From contig NC_012871.2 in assembly GCF_000003195.3 (NCBI RefSeq), forward strand, positions 10,527,997-10,591,996: a DNA stretch of 64,000 nucleotides, in the 5' to 3' direction. Below the pieces are notes generated by a model. That model ran no database searches and was not told the origin of the DNA. It worked only from the letters and a program-made list of their open reading frames with translations. Positions 11,667-22,693 of the stretch are shown here, piece after piece. Positions within the stretch are counted from its first letter, which is position 1; every line of letters begins with the position of its first letter. The position numbers and the translations under genes are program-made. Source of the stretch: Sorghum bicolor (Eukaryota > Streptophyta > Magnoliopsida > Poales > Poaceae).

Positions 11667-11906
11667 GGCCTTGTTTAGTTCCAAAAAATTTTGCAAAATT
11701 TTTCAGATTCCCCGTCAATCGAATGTTTAGACGCATGCATGAAGTATTAATATAGACGTAAATAAAAACTAATTACACAGTTTGGTCGAAATTGACGAGA
11801 CGAATCTTTTGAGTCTAATTAGTCCATGATTAGACAATATTTGTCAAATACAAACGAAAGTGCTACAGTGCTGATTTTGCAAAAAATTTTGGAACTAAAC
11901 AAGGCC
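11667..11906. mobile_element. Tourist-like MITE, intact
   Basis: It starts GGCCTTGTTTAGTTCC and ends GGAACTAAACAAGGCC, with TAA on both sides. This 240-bp copy is the cleanest family reference in the window. The 3-bp TAA duplication supports PIF/Harbinger. Confidence 0.9.
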
Positions 11907-12237
11907 TAAATGAACTAAAATTATATCATCAGTAAACTCTTTGAATGGTTATGTTTGAGCATTTTTTGCTCTGTTTTGAAATGTATTAAGATGTTGATAG
12001 CAAGACATCTCATCAATTTGATGGAATGAGAATAGGAGATTCAACAAGATGCAATGAGCCAGGTAGCGGAAAATGATCCTCAACAACTTTTCTGTTGGTA
12101 ATTAGAAAACTTGAAACTGGGTTTCTACTACATACATGAATTTGTAATAAAGAAGACTATTTTACGTCGGTAACTTACTTCAATGAAACATCTGAGATGC
12201 AAAGTAGGTTCTTCCTCCTAAAGATTGGCACATGGTC

Positions 12238-12321
12238 AGCTTGTGTCAATGGTGGCCTCATCAATCTTAAACAAAACACAGCTTGTGTCAATGGTGGCCT
12301 CATCAATCTTAAATAAAACAC
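12238..12321. repeat. Two tandem 42-bp units
   Basis: AGCTTGTGTCAATGGTGGCC and the following 22 bases occur twice in a row with one base difference. It lies about 265 bp beyond the PPR stop codon, in its probable 3' flank. Confidence 0.85.
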
Positions 12322-12585
12322 AGTCCATTTTCTATTCAAAATGGAAATACTGGCCAACATACTGCAACTGCAATTCATTTGATGCCCCCCAGTTCCATGA
12401 TATTCTACATCATAATAGGTGACAGCTGAATCAGCTTTCATTCACATGCCAAGTGCACAGCACACAACCAACCTGGCAAGATAGTGAATAACTCAACCTA
12501 TCCTAGAGTTGTCCCTTAATGGCTATGGATGCCATTAAAATTGTTGATTTAACTGGAACTTATTGTTCACTTAGTAAGGTTGCAA

Positions 12586-14496
12586 CTACTCAAAGAACTC
12601 AAGTGTGCTGCAATAACTTATCCAAGGGGTATGCTCTGTATGTCTGATGAGGGCTATTAAACCATCCAAAGTTTCATATACCTCTTTCCTTTTCTTGTGC
12701 CTTGTGTCTTTAGCCAAAAACTCATGTACCTCATTTCCTACCTGAATCAAGCTACTACCAGGTGTTTTCTCAACTCCCCTGTCACGCAATGTTTTGCGTG
12801 CATCCATCACACTGCCCCACCTTCCCTCTAGGGCACTACAATTGGAAACCAACACTTGATAACTAGAATTAAAAGGTTCTATTTCAACTACTCTTGCACT
12901 GACATACTCTGTCAACTCTGCATCACCATGTGTAATGCAAGAACTAAGCAAAGTAACCCAAATGACAACCGCAGGCTTAAGAGGCATGCTTTCAATAAAT
13001 CGAACTGCCTCCTGTAACTTACCAGCCCGACCAAGTAGATCCACTATGCATCCATAATGCTCCATTCTTGGCACAATCCCATAGTGCTCAACCATTTGCT
13101 TAAAGATGCTCCAACCTTCTTGCAACAAACCTCCATGAGCACAAGCAGCAAGTGCAGCAATAAAGATTGTATCATCCAGTGTGACTCCTTCTCTGCATAT
13201 ATCACTGTAGATCAACAGGGCTTCTCTAAACTGTCCATTATAAGCAAAACCAGAAATCATTGTTGTCCATGTAATGACACATCTTGTTTTCATTTTATCA
13301 AAAGCTAACCGTGCTCTTCCTACATCTCCACATTTTGCAAACATGTCTATGAGAGCATTTCCTAATGCAACAGTTATATGAGTGTTGCTTTTACTAATGT
13401 AAGAACTGATCCAGTTGCAGTATTCAACACTGCCCAGCTGAGCGCAGGCTGACACGACACTTACTAATGTTGCTTCATCAGGCATGAATCTTCCCTCAAG
13501 CATCATCTGCTGAAATGTGCGAAGTGCCTCATCATACCTCGAGTTGTGGTTGTACCCTGTTATCATTGCATTCCATGAAACCAAGTTCTTATCAGGCATC
13601 TGATCAAACAGAACTCTAGCTGAATCTAGATCCCCAATCTTTGCATAGGCAGAGACCATAGCTGTCCACGAAACCACATCCTTCCGATCCATTAGATCAA
13701 AAAGTGTTCGCGCAGACTCAACATTGCCACTTCCTGCATACCCTGAAATCATGAGATTCCAAGAAATGGCATCCCTGATCGGCATCCTATCAAACACAGC
13801 GTGTGCCGACACCATGTCCCCTGCCCTCGTGAATGCAGCGACAATAGTGTTCCAGGAGACAACATTCCTCTCCGGGATCGCCTCAAACAACTCCATGGCA
13901 CCTGTTGTGTCTCCGCTCGACATGTACACACCAACTATGGAGTTCCATGAAACCACGTCCCTATCAGCCATTCCATCAAACACCTTGCGAGCGACCCCAA
14001 CGTCACCCGGGTCACCGCACTTGTAATACACGTTCAGGAGAGCGTTCTGCACGACAACGTCGGAGCCGAACCCACACCTCACGATCTGTCCGTGGACGCA
14101 CCGGCACAGCGGCAGCCGCCTCAGTGATTCGCACGCGCGAAGCAGGAAGGTGAAGGTGAACCCGTTGGGGGACACCCCTGCGGCACGCATCGCGGTGTAG
14201 GCCGCGAACGCGTCCGCCGCGGAGCAGCCACGGCCGCCGCCGCCGCCGCGCCCGACGAGGCGCTCGATGAAGATGTTGTGCGCTACGGTGGAGGCGCCGG
14301 CGCCGGCGGCGCGGAGGATCGCCGCGGCGGCGGCATGGCGCGGGGACGAGGAGGCGACGGAGAACGCGGCGGAGACGAGGGCCGGGAGGAGGCGCGGGCT
14401 CGCGCAGAGGCCGCGGGCGAGGAGCTGGGCGTGGGTCTGCAGCAGGTGGCGCGGGGACTTGAGGCCGCGAAGGATCTGCAGCAGCTCCTGTTCCAT
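12586..14496 (-). CDS. Pentatricopeptide repeat protein, PLS type with E domain
   Basis: This is a single-exon 636-residue protein. Repeats run from roughly residue 60 to 510. Signature helices repeat as VVSWNSIVGVYMSSGD, VVSWNTIVAAFTRAGD, AISWNLMISGYAGSGN, VVSWTAMVSAYAKIGD and LVSWNAMITGYN. These are followed by longer L and S repeats and by the E/E+ region (VEKTPGSSLIQVGNEVHEF) at the C-terminus. There is no DYW deaminase domain. By family knowledge, such proteins bind single-stranded organellar RNA and assist C-to-U editing or processing in mitochondria or plastids, with a deaminase supplied in trans where needed. The Leu/Arg/Ala-rich N-terminus fits an organelle presequence. The start is the first Met of the frame (MEQELLQIL). 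The 5' third is very GC-rich and the 3' part AT-richer, as in many grass genes. The RNA target cannot be read from sequence. Confidence 0.95.
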   Translation of the reverse strand: MEQELLQILRGLKSPRHLLQTHAQLLARGLCASPRLLPALVSAAFSVASSSPRHAAAAAILRAAGAGASTVAHNIFIERLVGRGGGGGRGCSAADAFAAYTAMRAAGVSPNGFTFTFLLRACESLRRLPLCRCVHGQIVRCGFGSDVVVQNALLNVYYKCGDPGDVGVARKVFDGMADRDVVSWNSIVGVYMSSGDTTGAMELFEAIPERNVVSWNTIVAAFTRAGDMVSAHAVFDRMPIRDAISWNLMISGYAGSGNVESARTLFDLMDRKDVVSWTAMVSAYAKIGDLDSARVLFDQMPDKNLVSWNAMITGYNHNSRYDEALRTFQQMMLEGRFMPDEATLVSVVSACAQLGSVEYCNWISSYISKSNTHITVALGNALIDMFAKCGDVGRARLAFDKMKTRCVITWTTMISGFAYNGQFREALLIYSDICREGVTLDDTIFIAALAACAHGGLLQEGWSIFKQMVEHYGIVPRMEHYGCIVDLLGRAGKLQEAVRFIESMPLKPAVVIWVTLLSSCITHGDAELTEYVSARVVEIEPFNSSYQVLVSNCSALEGRWGSVMDARKTLRDRGVEKTPGSSLIQVGNEVHEFLAKDTRHKKRKEVYETLDGLIALIRHTEHTPWISYCSTLEFFE

Positions 14497-14800
14497 CGGC
14501 GTGATGGAGGCGGCAGGAGAAGAGGGCGCCGCCTTTTGAAAGCCCCGTCTTTTTTTAAATAAAAAAAATCTTTTTTTTAACTGAAAGAATACGGCGCCAT
14601 TAAACTGAACATTGGCTCAAAGTGTTCATAAATTTCATTAGTATAATAATTAATGTTAAACACCATGGGTTTATAAAAAAAATTCTTGGGTTAAATAATT
14701 CCAAACAAGCACTAAAAACATTTCTGGTAGTTCCTCAAAAATATTTCCGGTAGTTCCTAGAAAACCAGTTGGTAAATCAATAAATTTTCAAAATAAGAAT

Positions 14801-15003
14801 AGTACTACTTTCGTTTGTATTTGATAAATATTATCCAATCATGTACTAACTAGACTCAAAAGATTTGTCTTGTTAATTTCGACCAAACTGTGCAATTAGT
14901 TTTTATTTTTGTCTATATTTAATACTTCATGCATGCGTCTAAAGATTTGATGTGACGGAGAATCTGAAAAATTTTACAAAATTTTTTGGAACTAAACAAG
15001 GCC
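14801..15003. mobile_element. Tourist-like MITE, left end lost
   Basis: The core (CACTTTCGTTTGTATTTGATAAATATT-type sequence, GCATGCGTCT) and right end GGAACTAAACAAGGCC are present. The left TIR is missing. Confidence 0.8.
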
Positions 15004-15203
15004 CAAGTCGCTAAAAGAAGTAGGGGAAATAATTGTCTTCTTTCTTCACCTACTTTCAATATCTCACTTCTAAAGTTAGATGATAGTTTTATATATCAAA
15101 ATTTTAACCTATTTTCAAATCAACATAACCATTTTTTATGCTCTCCCTTCTGTATTTGTATTGGAAACTCTCTTTTCTTTCCTGTGTCCTACCTTTCTTA
15201 TTA

Positions 15204-15886
15204 GGCCTGGTTTAGTTTAAAAAATTTCAAGATTTTTTGTCACATCGAATCTTTGGACGTATTCATAGAGCATTAAATATAGACGAAAACAAAAACTAAT
15301 TGCACAAATTATTTGTGATTTGCGAGACAAATCTTTTGAGTATAGTTAGTCCGAGATTGGACAATAATTGTCAAATACAAATAAAGTACTATAATAGTCA
15401 AAGCTAAAAGTTTCACGAACTAAAATTTGTTTGCAAAATGGACACTGTAGCACTTTCGTTTGTATTTGATAAATATTGTCCAGTCATGAACTACCTAGAC
15501 TTAAAAGATTCGTCTCACAAATTACAGGCAAACTGTGCAATTAGTTATTTATTTTATCTGTATTTAATGCTCCATACATATACCGTAAGATTCGATATGA
15601 CGCGAATCTAAAAAATTTTACAAAACTTTTGGGGAACTAGACAAGGCCGAGTTCACCCAAAAACCAAATAGTTTTCAAGATTTCCCGTCATATCGAATCT
15701 TACGGCACATGCATGAAGCATTAAATATAGACAAAAACAAAAACTAATTACACAGTTTATCTGTAAATCACGAGATGAATTTTTTGATCCTAGTTAATCC
15801 ATGATTGGATAATATTTGCCATAAACAAATGAAAGTACTACAGTAGCGAAATTCAAAAAGATTTCACATGTAAACATTTACAGGCC
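15204..15886. mobile_element. Three fused Tourist-like MITEs
   Basis: Ends occur at 15204 (GGCCTGGTTTAG), about 15420 (CGAACTAAAATTTG, decayed), 15641-15648 (ACAAGGCC) and 15886 (AGGCC). Core motifs alternate in direction, as in the 833-1486 composite. Confidence 0.75.
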
Positions 15887-16001
15887 TTAGTTTATGAATA
15901 GGTGCGCAGCAATCGGGTCTTTGAACTTTTGTATGGCGAGGTTGTTTGTATATGTGTCTATTTCATTTGCTGTCTTTTCAATGTGTTTCTCGAGCACCAT
16001 C

Positions 16002-16244
16002 GGCCTTGTTTAGATCCAAAATATTTTTTGATTTTGACATTATAGCGCTTTGTTTTTATTTGATGAATATTATCTAATTATAGAATAATTAGACTTAAAA
16101 GATTCGTCTCACGATTTATAGTTAAACTGTACAATTAGTTTTTGTTTTTATCTATATTTAATGCTCTATGCATATGTCGTAAACTTCGATGTGACGGAAA
16201 AATCTTGAAAAGTTTTTGGTTTTTTGGGTGAGCTAAACAAAGCC
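16002..16244. mobile_element. Tourist-like MITE
   Basis: It starts GGCCTTGTTTAGATCC and ends GAGCTAAACAAAGCC. Complete, with terminal substitutions. Confidence 0.8.
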
Positions 16245-16354
16245 TCTCTTTTTGGTTCTTTGACAAACGGGTAATTAATAGAATTAGATAAAATTATTAT
16301 AGGATAGATGTATGTATTGGTAAAACGAATAGCCTTCTGTAAATGCCTTCTATA

Positions 16355-16560
16355 TTTTTAGATAACAGATAGTTTATATCTGACTTCATCTATCATAAGA
16401 TAGAATCAAACTATTTATTATACAAATTAGTCAATCTACTGGCAAAGGACCCAAACTAGTAAGAAAAAACAAACGTGAAGAAAAGTTTTGACTATGAAGT
16501 ACCAATAAACCTAGTTGATAACCATCCACTGGATCTAAAGAAACGTAGAGCTGATGTCTC
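16355..16560. repeat. Dispersed repeat related to 23885-24120
   Basis: Motifs TTTTTAGATAA, CTTCATCTATC, ATAGAATCA, CCATCC and TGATGTCTC occur in the same order at 23885-24120. It looks like a decayed retroposon 3' tail, possibly LINE or SINE; the class is unproven. Confidence 0.45.
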
Positions 16561-16580
16561 AAAACAGTCTAATTTGATGG

Positions 16581-17651
16581 TGTCTACTTTACCCCCCGAA
16601 CTATAAAACAGTCTAATTTACCCCCTAAACTATCCAAAACCGTTCAAATCAACCCTCGAGTGGTTTTTGATGGCAGTTTTGCTACAGTTCCATAGATTTG
16701 CTACAGGTAATCGTGGTTTTGACTTTTTCTTTTTTCTATTTGTTTTCATATAATCTTTGAAAAATTATAGTAAATCATAGAAAAATCATAAAATAGAAAA
16801 TCTATTTTGTTGGACTCCGCATGAGTAGATCTACGAAATGAATATATAAGAGTAAAATACACTGGCGGCCCTTTAACTTGTCAGCCTGTGCTATTTTGGT
16901 CCATGAACTTGCAAATCCGAAAAAGTGACCCCTGAACTTGTCCGTCTGTGCCACTTTGGTCCATGAACTTGCAAACGCGAAAAAGTGCCCCCTAAACTTG
17001 TCGACCTGTGCCACCTTGGTCCATGAACATGCAAATACGAAAATAACACCAGCTGCATGGCACTGTTCTGCCACGTGGCCGCCTCTGGTAGGCCATGCAT
17101 AGCACTGTTTATGGTGTTGACATCAGCTGGGTGCCATGCATGGCCTACTAGAGGCGGCCACGTGGCAGAACAGTGCCATGCAGCTGGTGTTATTTTCGTA
17201 TTTGCATGTTCATGGACCAATGTGGCACAGGTCGACAAGTTTAGGGGGCACTTTTTCGCGTTTGCAAGTTCATGGACCAAAGTGGCACAGGCGGACAAGT
17301 TCAGGAGTCATTTTTTCGGGTTTGCAAGTTCATAGACCAAAGTGGCACATGCTTATAAGTTAAAGGGCCGCCAGTGTATTTTACTCTTATATATTCATTT
17401 CGTAGATCTACTCATGCGGAGTCCAACAAAATTAGATTTTCTATTTTATGATTTTTCTATGATTTATTATGATTTTTTAAAAATTATATAAAAACAAATA
17501 GAAAAAAAGAAAAAGGCAAAACCGCAGTTACTGTAGCAAAACCATGGTAGCAAAACCGCCATGAAAAGCCGCCCGTGGAGAGTGATTTGAACGGTTTTAG
17601 ATAGTTCAGGAAATAAATTAGACTGTTTCATAGTTCGGGGTAAAGTAGACA
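16581..17651. repeat. Long inverted repeat, about 530-bp arms
   Basis: From 16581 (TGTCTACTTTACC) to about 17106, the sequence is matched in reverse complement by about 17132-17651 (ending GGGGTAAAGTAGACA), leaving about 25 bp of loop. By eye the arms are roughly 90% or more identical. Each arm has three tandem ~60-bp units containing TTTGGTCCATGAACTTGCAA, then a GC-rich block with GCCACGTGGC. There is no transposase. It fits a long-TIR foldback or Mutator-like non-autonomous element. The outermost part of the left arm seems lost. Apparent ORFs across it are mirror images and not genes. Confidence 0.9.
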
Positions 17652-18281
17652 GCACCCATAGTTCAGGGGTGATGTAGACTTTTTCCAATATGATAACTAA
17701 TGTTGATGGTTAGTTTTATATGATGTATATATCTTGTATGCTAAGATAAAACTTTGTAGCGAGGATTAGCTATATTAATATTAAAAGTAGCAATTGCGTT
17801 GAGTGGAGATGACATGGCTAGATTATATTAAGGGACTGAAAACTAGTGGAATAATATAACTAATACAGATACAGATAGTTAGTGGGAGATGAGGCCGAGT
17901 GAAATTACACATATCTTGTACGTTGAGATAGAATTTGGAGTACAGTATTTCATGATTCTAAATTATAAATTCTTTTAACATAATTTTTTTATCTAGATAC
18001 ATAAAAAAAGCTATTATAGCTACAAAATCCAAAACTATTTATAATTTACAGTAGAGGATGATATTTTAGATATATCCTTTGCGTGACTTTATATTATTAA
18101 AAAAATATTTAGGAGAGGAAAGGAAAAATTCCTTTTCACCCTGCCAGCATTTCTCCACTAGCTGAATCCCGTTCCCCTCCGCCGCTCGCCGCCCGCCGCC
18201 CGCTGCCGCCCTGCGCCCTGCGCCTTGCGTCGCCTTGCATCTCTCCACCGGTGCACCCGCTGCTCCAATCGACTGATCTGA

Positions 18282-18358
18282 GTAAGCTTCTCGCTTTGCT
18301 CACCGCGCTAGCGTCGATCTTGATTCCTTACTCATGAAGCCGTGTGCTTGTTTAGCAG
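18282..18358 (+). other. Probable 5'-UTR intron of the F-box gene
   Basis: A GTAAGC donor at 18282 and a TTGTTTAGCAG acceptor ending at 18358 sit in the GC-rich leader just upstream of the F-box start codon. No transcript evidence is available here. Confidence 0.45.
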
Positions 18359-18379
18359 ATCTGCGGATGTGCCTCGGCG

Positions 18380-19552
18380 ATGGCGTCGCCGAGGCCGTAC
18401 TCCCCGCCCATCACCCGGGGCAGGCGCGCGCGAGAGGCCGCCAGCTCCGACAGGCTCCCCATGGACGTGCTGTTTAACGTCCTGCTGCGCTTCCCGGCCA
18501 GGGACATCTGCCGCCTCCGCACCGTCTGCCGCTCATGGCACTCGCTCATCTCCGATCCGGTCTTCATCACGGAGCACGCGGCGCGCCATCCGGGCCCCCT
18601 CTTCCTCGCCCAATTCCGGGACGACAAGACGCACAGCATCTACATAGTAGATCTGTCAGGTAACGTGGTGAAGCGGATCGCCGGCGCAGCTGGTGGCCCT
18701 TACCACCGGCTGCAATGCACGCGCCTGGACCGTGCCTGTCTGACTACTGACTGGAACAGATGCCATGTGCTCAATCCGGCTACCGGAGCTGTCCAGGCCC
18801 TGCCGGAGAGCCCCGCGGCGGAGCATGTGAATCGGGTCAACTTGCGTGACCCTTACACCTTCTTTGCTCTTGGGCGGGTCTCCTCCACGGGAGACTACAA
18901 GGTGCTTAGGATGTTCAACAGGCTTGGCTTTGCCAAAGGCGGTCACCAGCTCTTTGAGGTGTTTACCATCAACGGTGGCGACGCACATGCACGGTGGAGA
19001 GGGCAGCAGAGCCCTGGCCTCTTTGTTGATGAGTGCAGTGGTGTTGTAGTTGATGGGGTGGTGTATTTCTTGACGAGCAGAGCATATGATGGTGCCCGTT
19101 ATGGGATTCGTGCGGACTATATTGTGTCGTTTGACCTTGGGAGAGAGGAGTGGAGGAGAGATCTCCGAGGCCCCATAAGTAGCAAGGTTGGATCTGCCTC
19201 AAGTTACATGAGGCATCACCTTACTTTGGCTGAGCTAAAAGGCTCTCTGGTTCTTGCAGATCGCCGTCACCAGCCTTTTACCTTGGACCTTTGGTTTCTA
19301 GTGGACTCTGAGAGTGGGCACTGGGTGAAAGAGTACCACATCCTGACTGGGCCAACAATCTCACGGCCGGTACTAGTAGATGAGTCCTTCAAACCATTGT
19401 TGCTGCTAGATGATGGGAGATTGGTCGTTTATGTAGGAACAAGGGGGCAACTGTTCATTCAAGACCCAGGAACAGATAATTTTGCAAGAGTTTATATGGG
19501 ACTTCTTGATTCAGTCAGTGTGTACACAGGAAATCTCTTGAGTGGAGGTTGA
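18380..19552 (+). CDS. F-box protein with C-terminal F-box-associated region
   Basis: A single coding exon of 390 residues. The F-box spans about residues 26-68 (LPMDVLFNVLLRFPARDICR, then VCRSWHSLISDPVF). It is followed by a kelch-like/FBA-type region with NPATGAVQALPESP and YKVLRMFNR. In the family, the F-box binds SKP1 of an SCF ubiquitin ligase and the C-terminal part selects a substrate; the substrate is unknown here. The start at 18380 has good context (GCGATGG) and precedes the F-box by about 25 residues. An upstream ATG at 18368 opens a different short frame. The gene has its own GC-rich promoter region and AT-rich 3' flank, and no partner gene is adjacent. Confidence 0.93.
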   Translation: MASPRPYSPPITRGRRAREAASSDRLPMDVLFNVLLRFPARDICRLRTVCRSWHSLISDPVFITEHAARHPGPLFLAQFRDDKTHSIYIVDLSGNVVKRIAGAAGGPYHRLQCTRLDRACLTTDWNRCHVLNPATGAVQALPESPAAEHVNRVNLRDPYTFFALGRVSSTGDYKVLRMFNRLGFAKGGHQLFEVFTINGGDAHARWRGQQSPGLFVDECSGVVVDGVVYFLTSRAYDGARYGIRADYIVSFDLGREEWRRDLRGPISSKVGSASSYMRHHLTLAELKGSLVLADRRHQPFTLDLWFLVDSESGHWVKEYHILTGPTISRPVLVDESFKPLLLLDDGRLVVYVGTRGQLFIQDPGTDNFARVYMGLLDSVSVYTGNLLSGG

Positions 19553-20386
19553 CTTTGTAGGTTGAGACTCAAATTAGATCATGTCTAATGTACCTCATAG
19601 GAATCAATGAATCATTCTCCTAGTTTATGGAACTGAACTTTGTATAGATATTGAAGATTATGGATCGGTTTATTGTAAATCCATGCTAGTATTTGATGTC
19701 CCCATTTTGCCAGCATCTTTTGTTATTATAAAATGAGGCATGCTTGTCCATAAATATTTGAACATATGGCTTTTTCTTGGTGCCACAGTTCATGTTTCTG
19801 CTGCACCTTTGTTGGGAAATAACAAATAGTGGTATGATACTAGACTTATCCCTTTTTGGCCTTGTGGTAAGACATAATGTTGATGCAAGTAACATAATCC
19901 CTGTTTATATCTGGAGGCAATATTTCTCACTACCCATCGAAGGGGCATAGAGCATCTACTTGCACATATTGTTATTGAGCACAATGTCAATCCATATTGT
20001 TAGTGTAATATTGCGTGTTTAGTCAGTCAGTCAGTAGTTAGCCTAGTTAGGACCAAGTCAGCTTGTCACTTCTTTCAGCTATTCTTCAGGTAGTCAGTTT
20101 GTCTATCAGTCAGTAGTTAGGTAAAGTTAGCAATCTTGATGAAGGTATGTCAAAATAGTTTCCTGTATTTTTGAGCATCAAAAGTTAGGCTACCTTCTAA
20201 CTACTATGCTTCTATATTACAACTACTGTTGTTTATGCAAGGAAATTTCAAACAGGCATTGAAGCTGGTCAGGTACTGTGCACTTTCTCTCATTTTGAAG
20301 GGTTTCATTATAATATTGCATAATGCTAATCCCAAAAAAATCATTTTCAGGGTGAAGCATATGCATTTGAAAACTATGAACTTAAT

Positions 20387-20634
20387 TGCTAGATTTGACT
20401 TCAACTATGCCCAAAACCTTATGCACTATGATAATTGATAATTATATGATCGATGAGCGTCATATTGTCCCTGTCTAGGTTTCTGAGAGGGAAGAAATGT
20501 GTTGGAGCCCTGCTAGATTTGACTTCAACTATGCCCAAAACCTTATGCACTATGATAATTGATAATTATATGATCGATGAGCGTCATATTGTCCCTGTCT
20601 AGGTTTCTGAGAGGGAAGAAATGTGTTGGAGCCC
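20387..20634. repeat. Exact 124-bp tandem duplication
   Basis: The block starting TGCTAGATTTGACTTCAAC at 20387-20510 is repeated without visible change at 20511-20634. Both copies end GTTGGAGCCC. Confidence 0.93.
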
Positions 20635-22315
20635 TTATATCTATATTTAGATCTTTCTTTTTTTCCTGACTATCTATATTTAGATCTTCACTGTCTTGTT
20701 TTTCAATTTAGCACTAGGAACAACATGCATGACCCTGATATTAGATGTGGTTTATTTCTTTACTTGATTTGTTTTAAAGGGCTGAAACTAAGTGTTTGAG
20801 ACGCATAGTGTTATAGGGTCGGTCCGTGTGTAATTTTCCTGGACCTGATAATCCATTCTGAAACATTACTATTTCGTGAAATGATAGCTGGTTCATGTGT
20901 AATTTTTCTGGAACATTTGCTCATGAACTAATCAAACTGTAGAATGCCAATGCCATCTGTCTATACATATTATTATTTTGCATGATAGTGGCTAACTTGG
21001 CTACAGAACTAGGAATTTTCGATGAACCTGACAACTTGTTACGACTGGAATAATGGGCAGCATTTTTCAGTTTGCTTCGAGTAACTTGTGTTATATCTCA
21101 GTTTTGCAATGGTTTATCTGGAGTTTGTCACAATGGTGGTGTGTGGAGTCGGTCTTCTCCACCTGATCACAACATAGGGACATCTGTTTTCATGCCAGGT
21201 ACGAGTGTTGGGTCTGAAGTTATGTATGCAAAGTCGATGACCGGTTAGCAGCGGCATTGGTGTTTGATTTGTTTGCGTTTGAGCCATTGAGATGTTTTTG
21301 TTTTAAAATGTGACCAAATAATGTGCTACCAGACATATTCTTGGATTTCCTTTTACTGATATTGCAATGTGTTTCTGTCTGTACTATTTATTATTTCTGA
21401 ATTTCCCTGACTTCCTTGGGATTTGACCCCCTTCGTTTCCCAAACAGGGACGGCGGATATTCAACCCAGTCTGGGGCATTCATTCCCGTTGGGTTGGGGG
21501 CCATCTTCCCTGTTTCCCCACCCCTAGCATCCAAATGTGCAGTCCTATCACTTGGCAGAGAGTTATTAAGGGACAAGAAGAAGCCTACCATTGGCACATC
21601 CACCATGACAGAAATGATTTGGAAGACGGGTGTTCTGGTTGGCCAGTCTCAATACATGTTTTATGGGAGTGTCATGCACATTAAATAGGGTGTCACGTAA
21701 GCAAAATTGCTGACTTCGTAGGGTCATTAAATGAAGGAGTATGAAGGAGTTTCATCAGATGAGAGAAGAGTTTCATCCCCATAAAACTCTTGTGGCTCGG
21801 TTACCTAGTTTATAGTCTTGGTAACTGTGTCATGAAACTATGTATTGAGATTGAGACTAGCCTACCGTTGGCACATCCGCCATGAGAAGTGTGTCGTTTC
21901 CCATCACGAAAAATCTACGCAGGAAGATGATGGGAAGGCCGAAACAGGAGGGGAGGGCTTAGGGCCCATATCTAGAAATTGTACAGTATGTAGGCCAATC
22001 ACACTGTTGAAAGTCTGCATCGTTCAATATGCTGTGATAAAGCAGTACTCGCAAACTCTTTTAAATTTGACTAGTTATATAAAAAATAACATCAATAGTT
22101 TTATCTCGAAATGTGTTTCCACAATTTAGGTAATGATGCTTGCCACACATAAAAAATAATACTACTTTTATTCATATGTTTGATGAAATTCTAAAAGATC
22201 TGAGACGTACCATTTTTTTTGGTTTTTTTTAAACTCGACGTACATTAATTTGGATTGGAAGAGCAGGTGTTCCAACTTCCACGCGCCATCGTCGGCAGCG
22301 CGGATACACGACAAT
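20635..22315. other. Intergenic, no gene seen
   Basis: Short frames only. CCTACCATTGGCACATCC near 21585 and CCTACCGTTGGCACATCC near 21861 are a direct pair that may flank a decayed element. Confidence 0.35.
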
Positions 22316-22552
22316 TCCTAAATGATAAAGATTTTGATAAAAAGTTACTTTTCAATAGCTTGTCTAAATAGTTATGTAAATATAGTTATATTCTATCTCG
22401 GATTTTTCGCTAGCTAAAAATAGAAGATAAAAATAACTCTCTAAAGTACTCACGGGAGATAGAAAAGCTATGGAGAGTAAAAAATATAAAAAACAATTTT
22501 TACAAAAATAGTTCTCTAAACGATGGTTTAGAGAGTAAGACTATATTTTAGG
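22316..22552. mobile_element. Second copy of the 545-827 MITE family, ends decayed
   Basis: It shares AAAGATTTTGA, TTTTTCGCTAGCTAAA, AACTCTCTAAA and TTTAGAGAGTAAGA in order with the first copy. The terminal repeats are not preserved. Confidence 0.65.
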
Positions 22553-22693
22553 ACGGTCTTTCCGGTGGAGCGCGTGGCCTTTGCTTTGACATTTTGACTG
22601 GACTGATCATGTGTTCTGAGTGACAAGATATTTCTTTTGACACAACAGAAACATGTCAGAAAGCTCTGCCCTGCCACAGATTAAACACACCCC

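Noticed and set aside
13057..14562. Frames antisense to, or in other phases of, the PPR gene
   Set aside because: Shadows of the strongly supported minus-strand PPR reading frame.
16860..17060. CRISPR-like array
   Set aside because: Three contiguous 60-bp units without unique spacers, in a plant inverted repeat.
16802..17363. Paired frames with repeated VHGPKWHR-like and FASSWTKVAQ-like units
   Set aside because: They mirror each other on both strands of the long inverted repeat and encode only its 60-bp tandem units.
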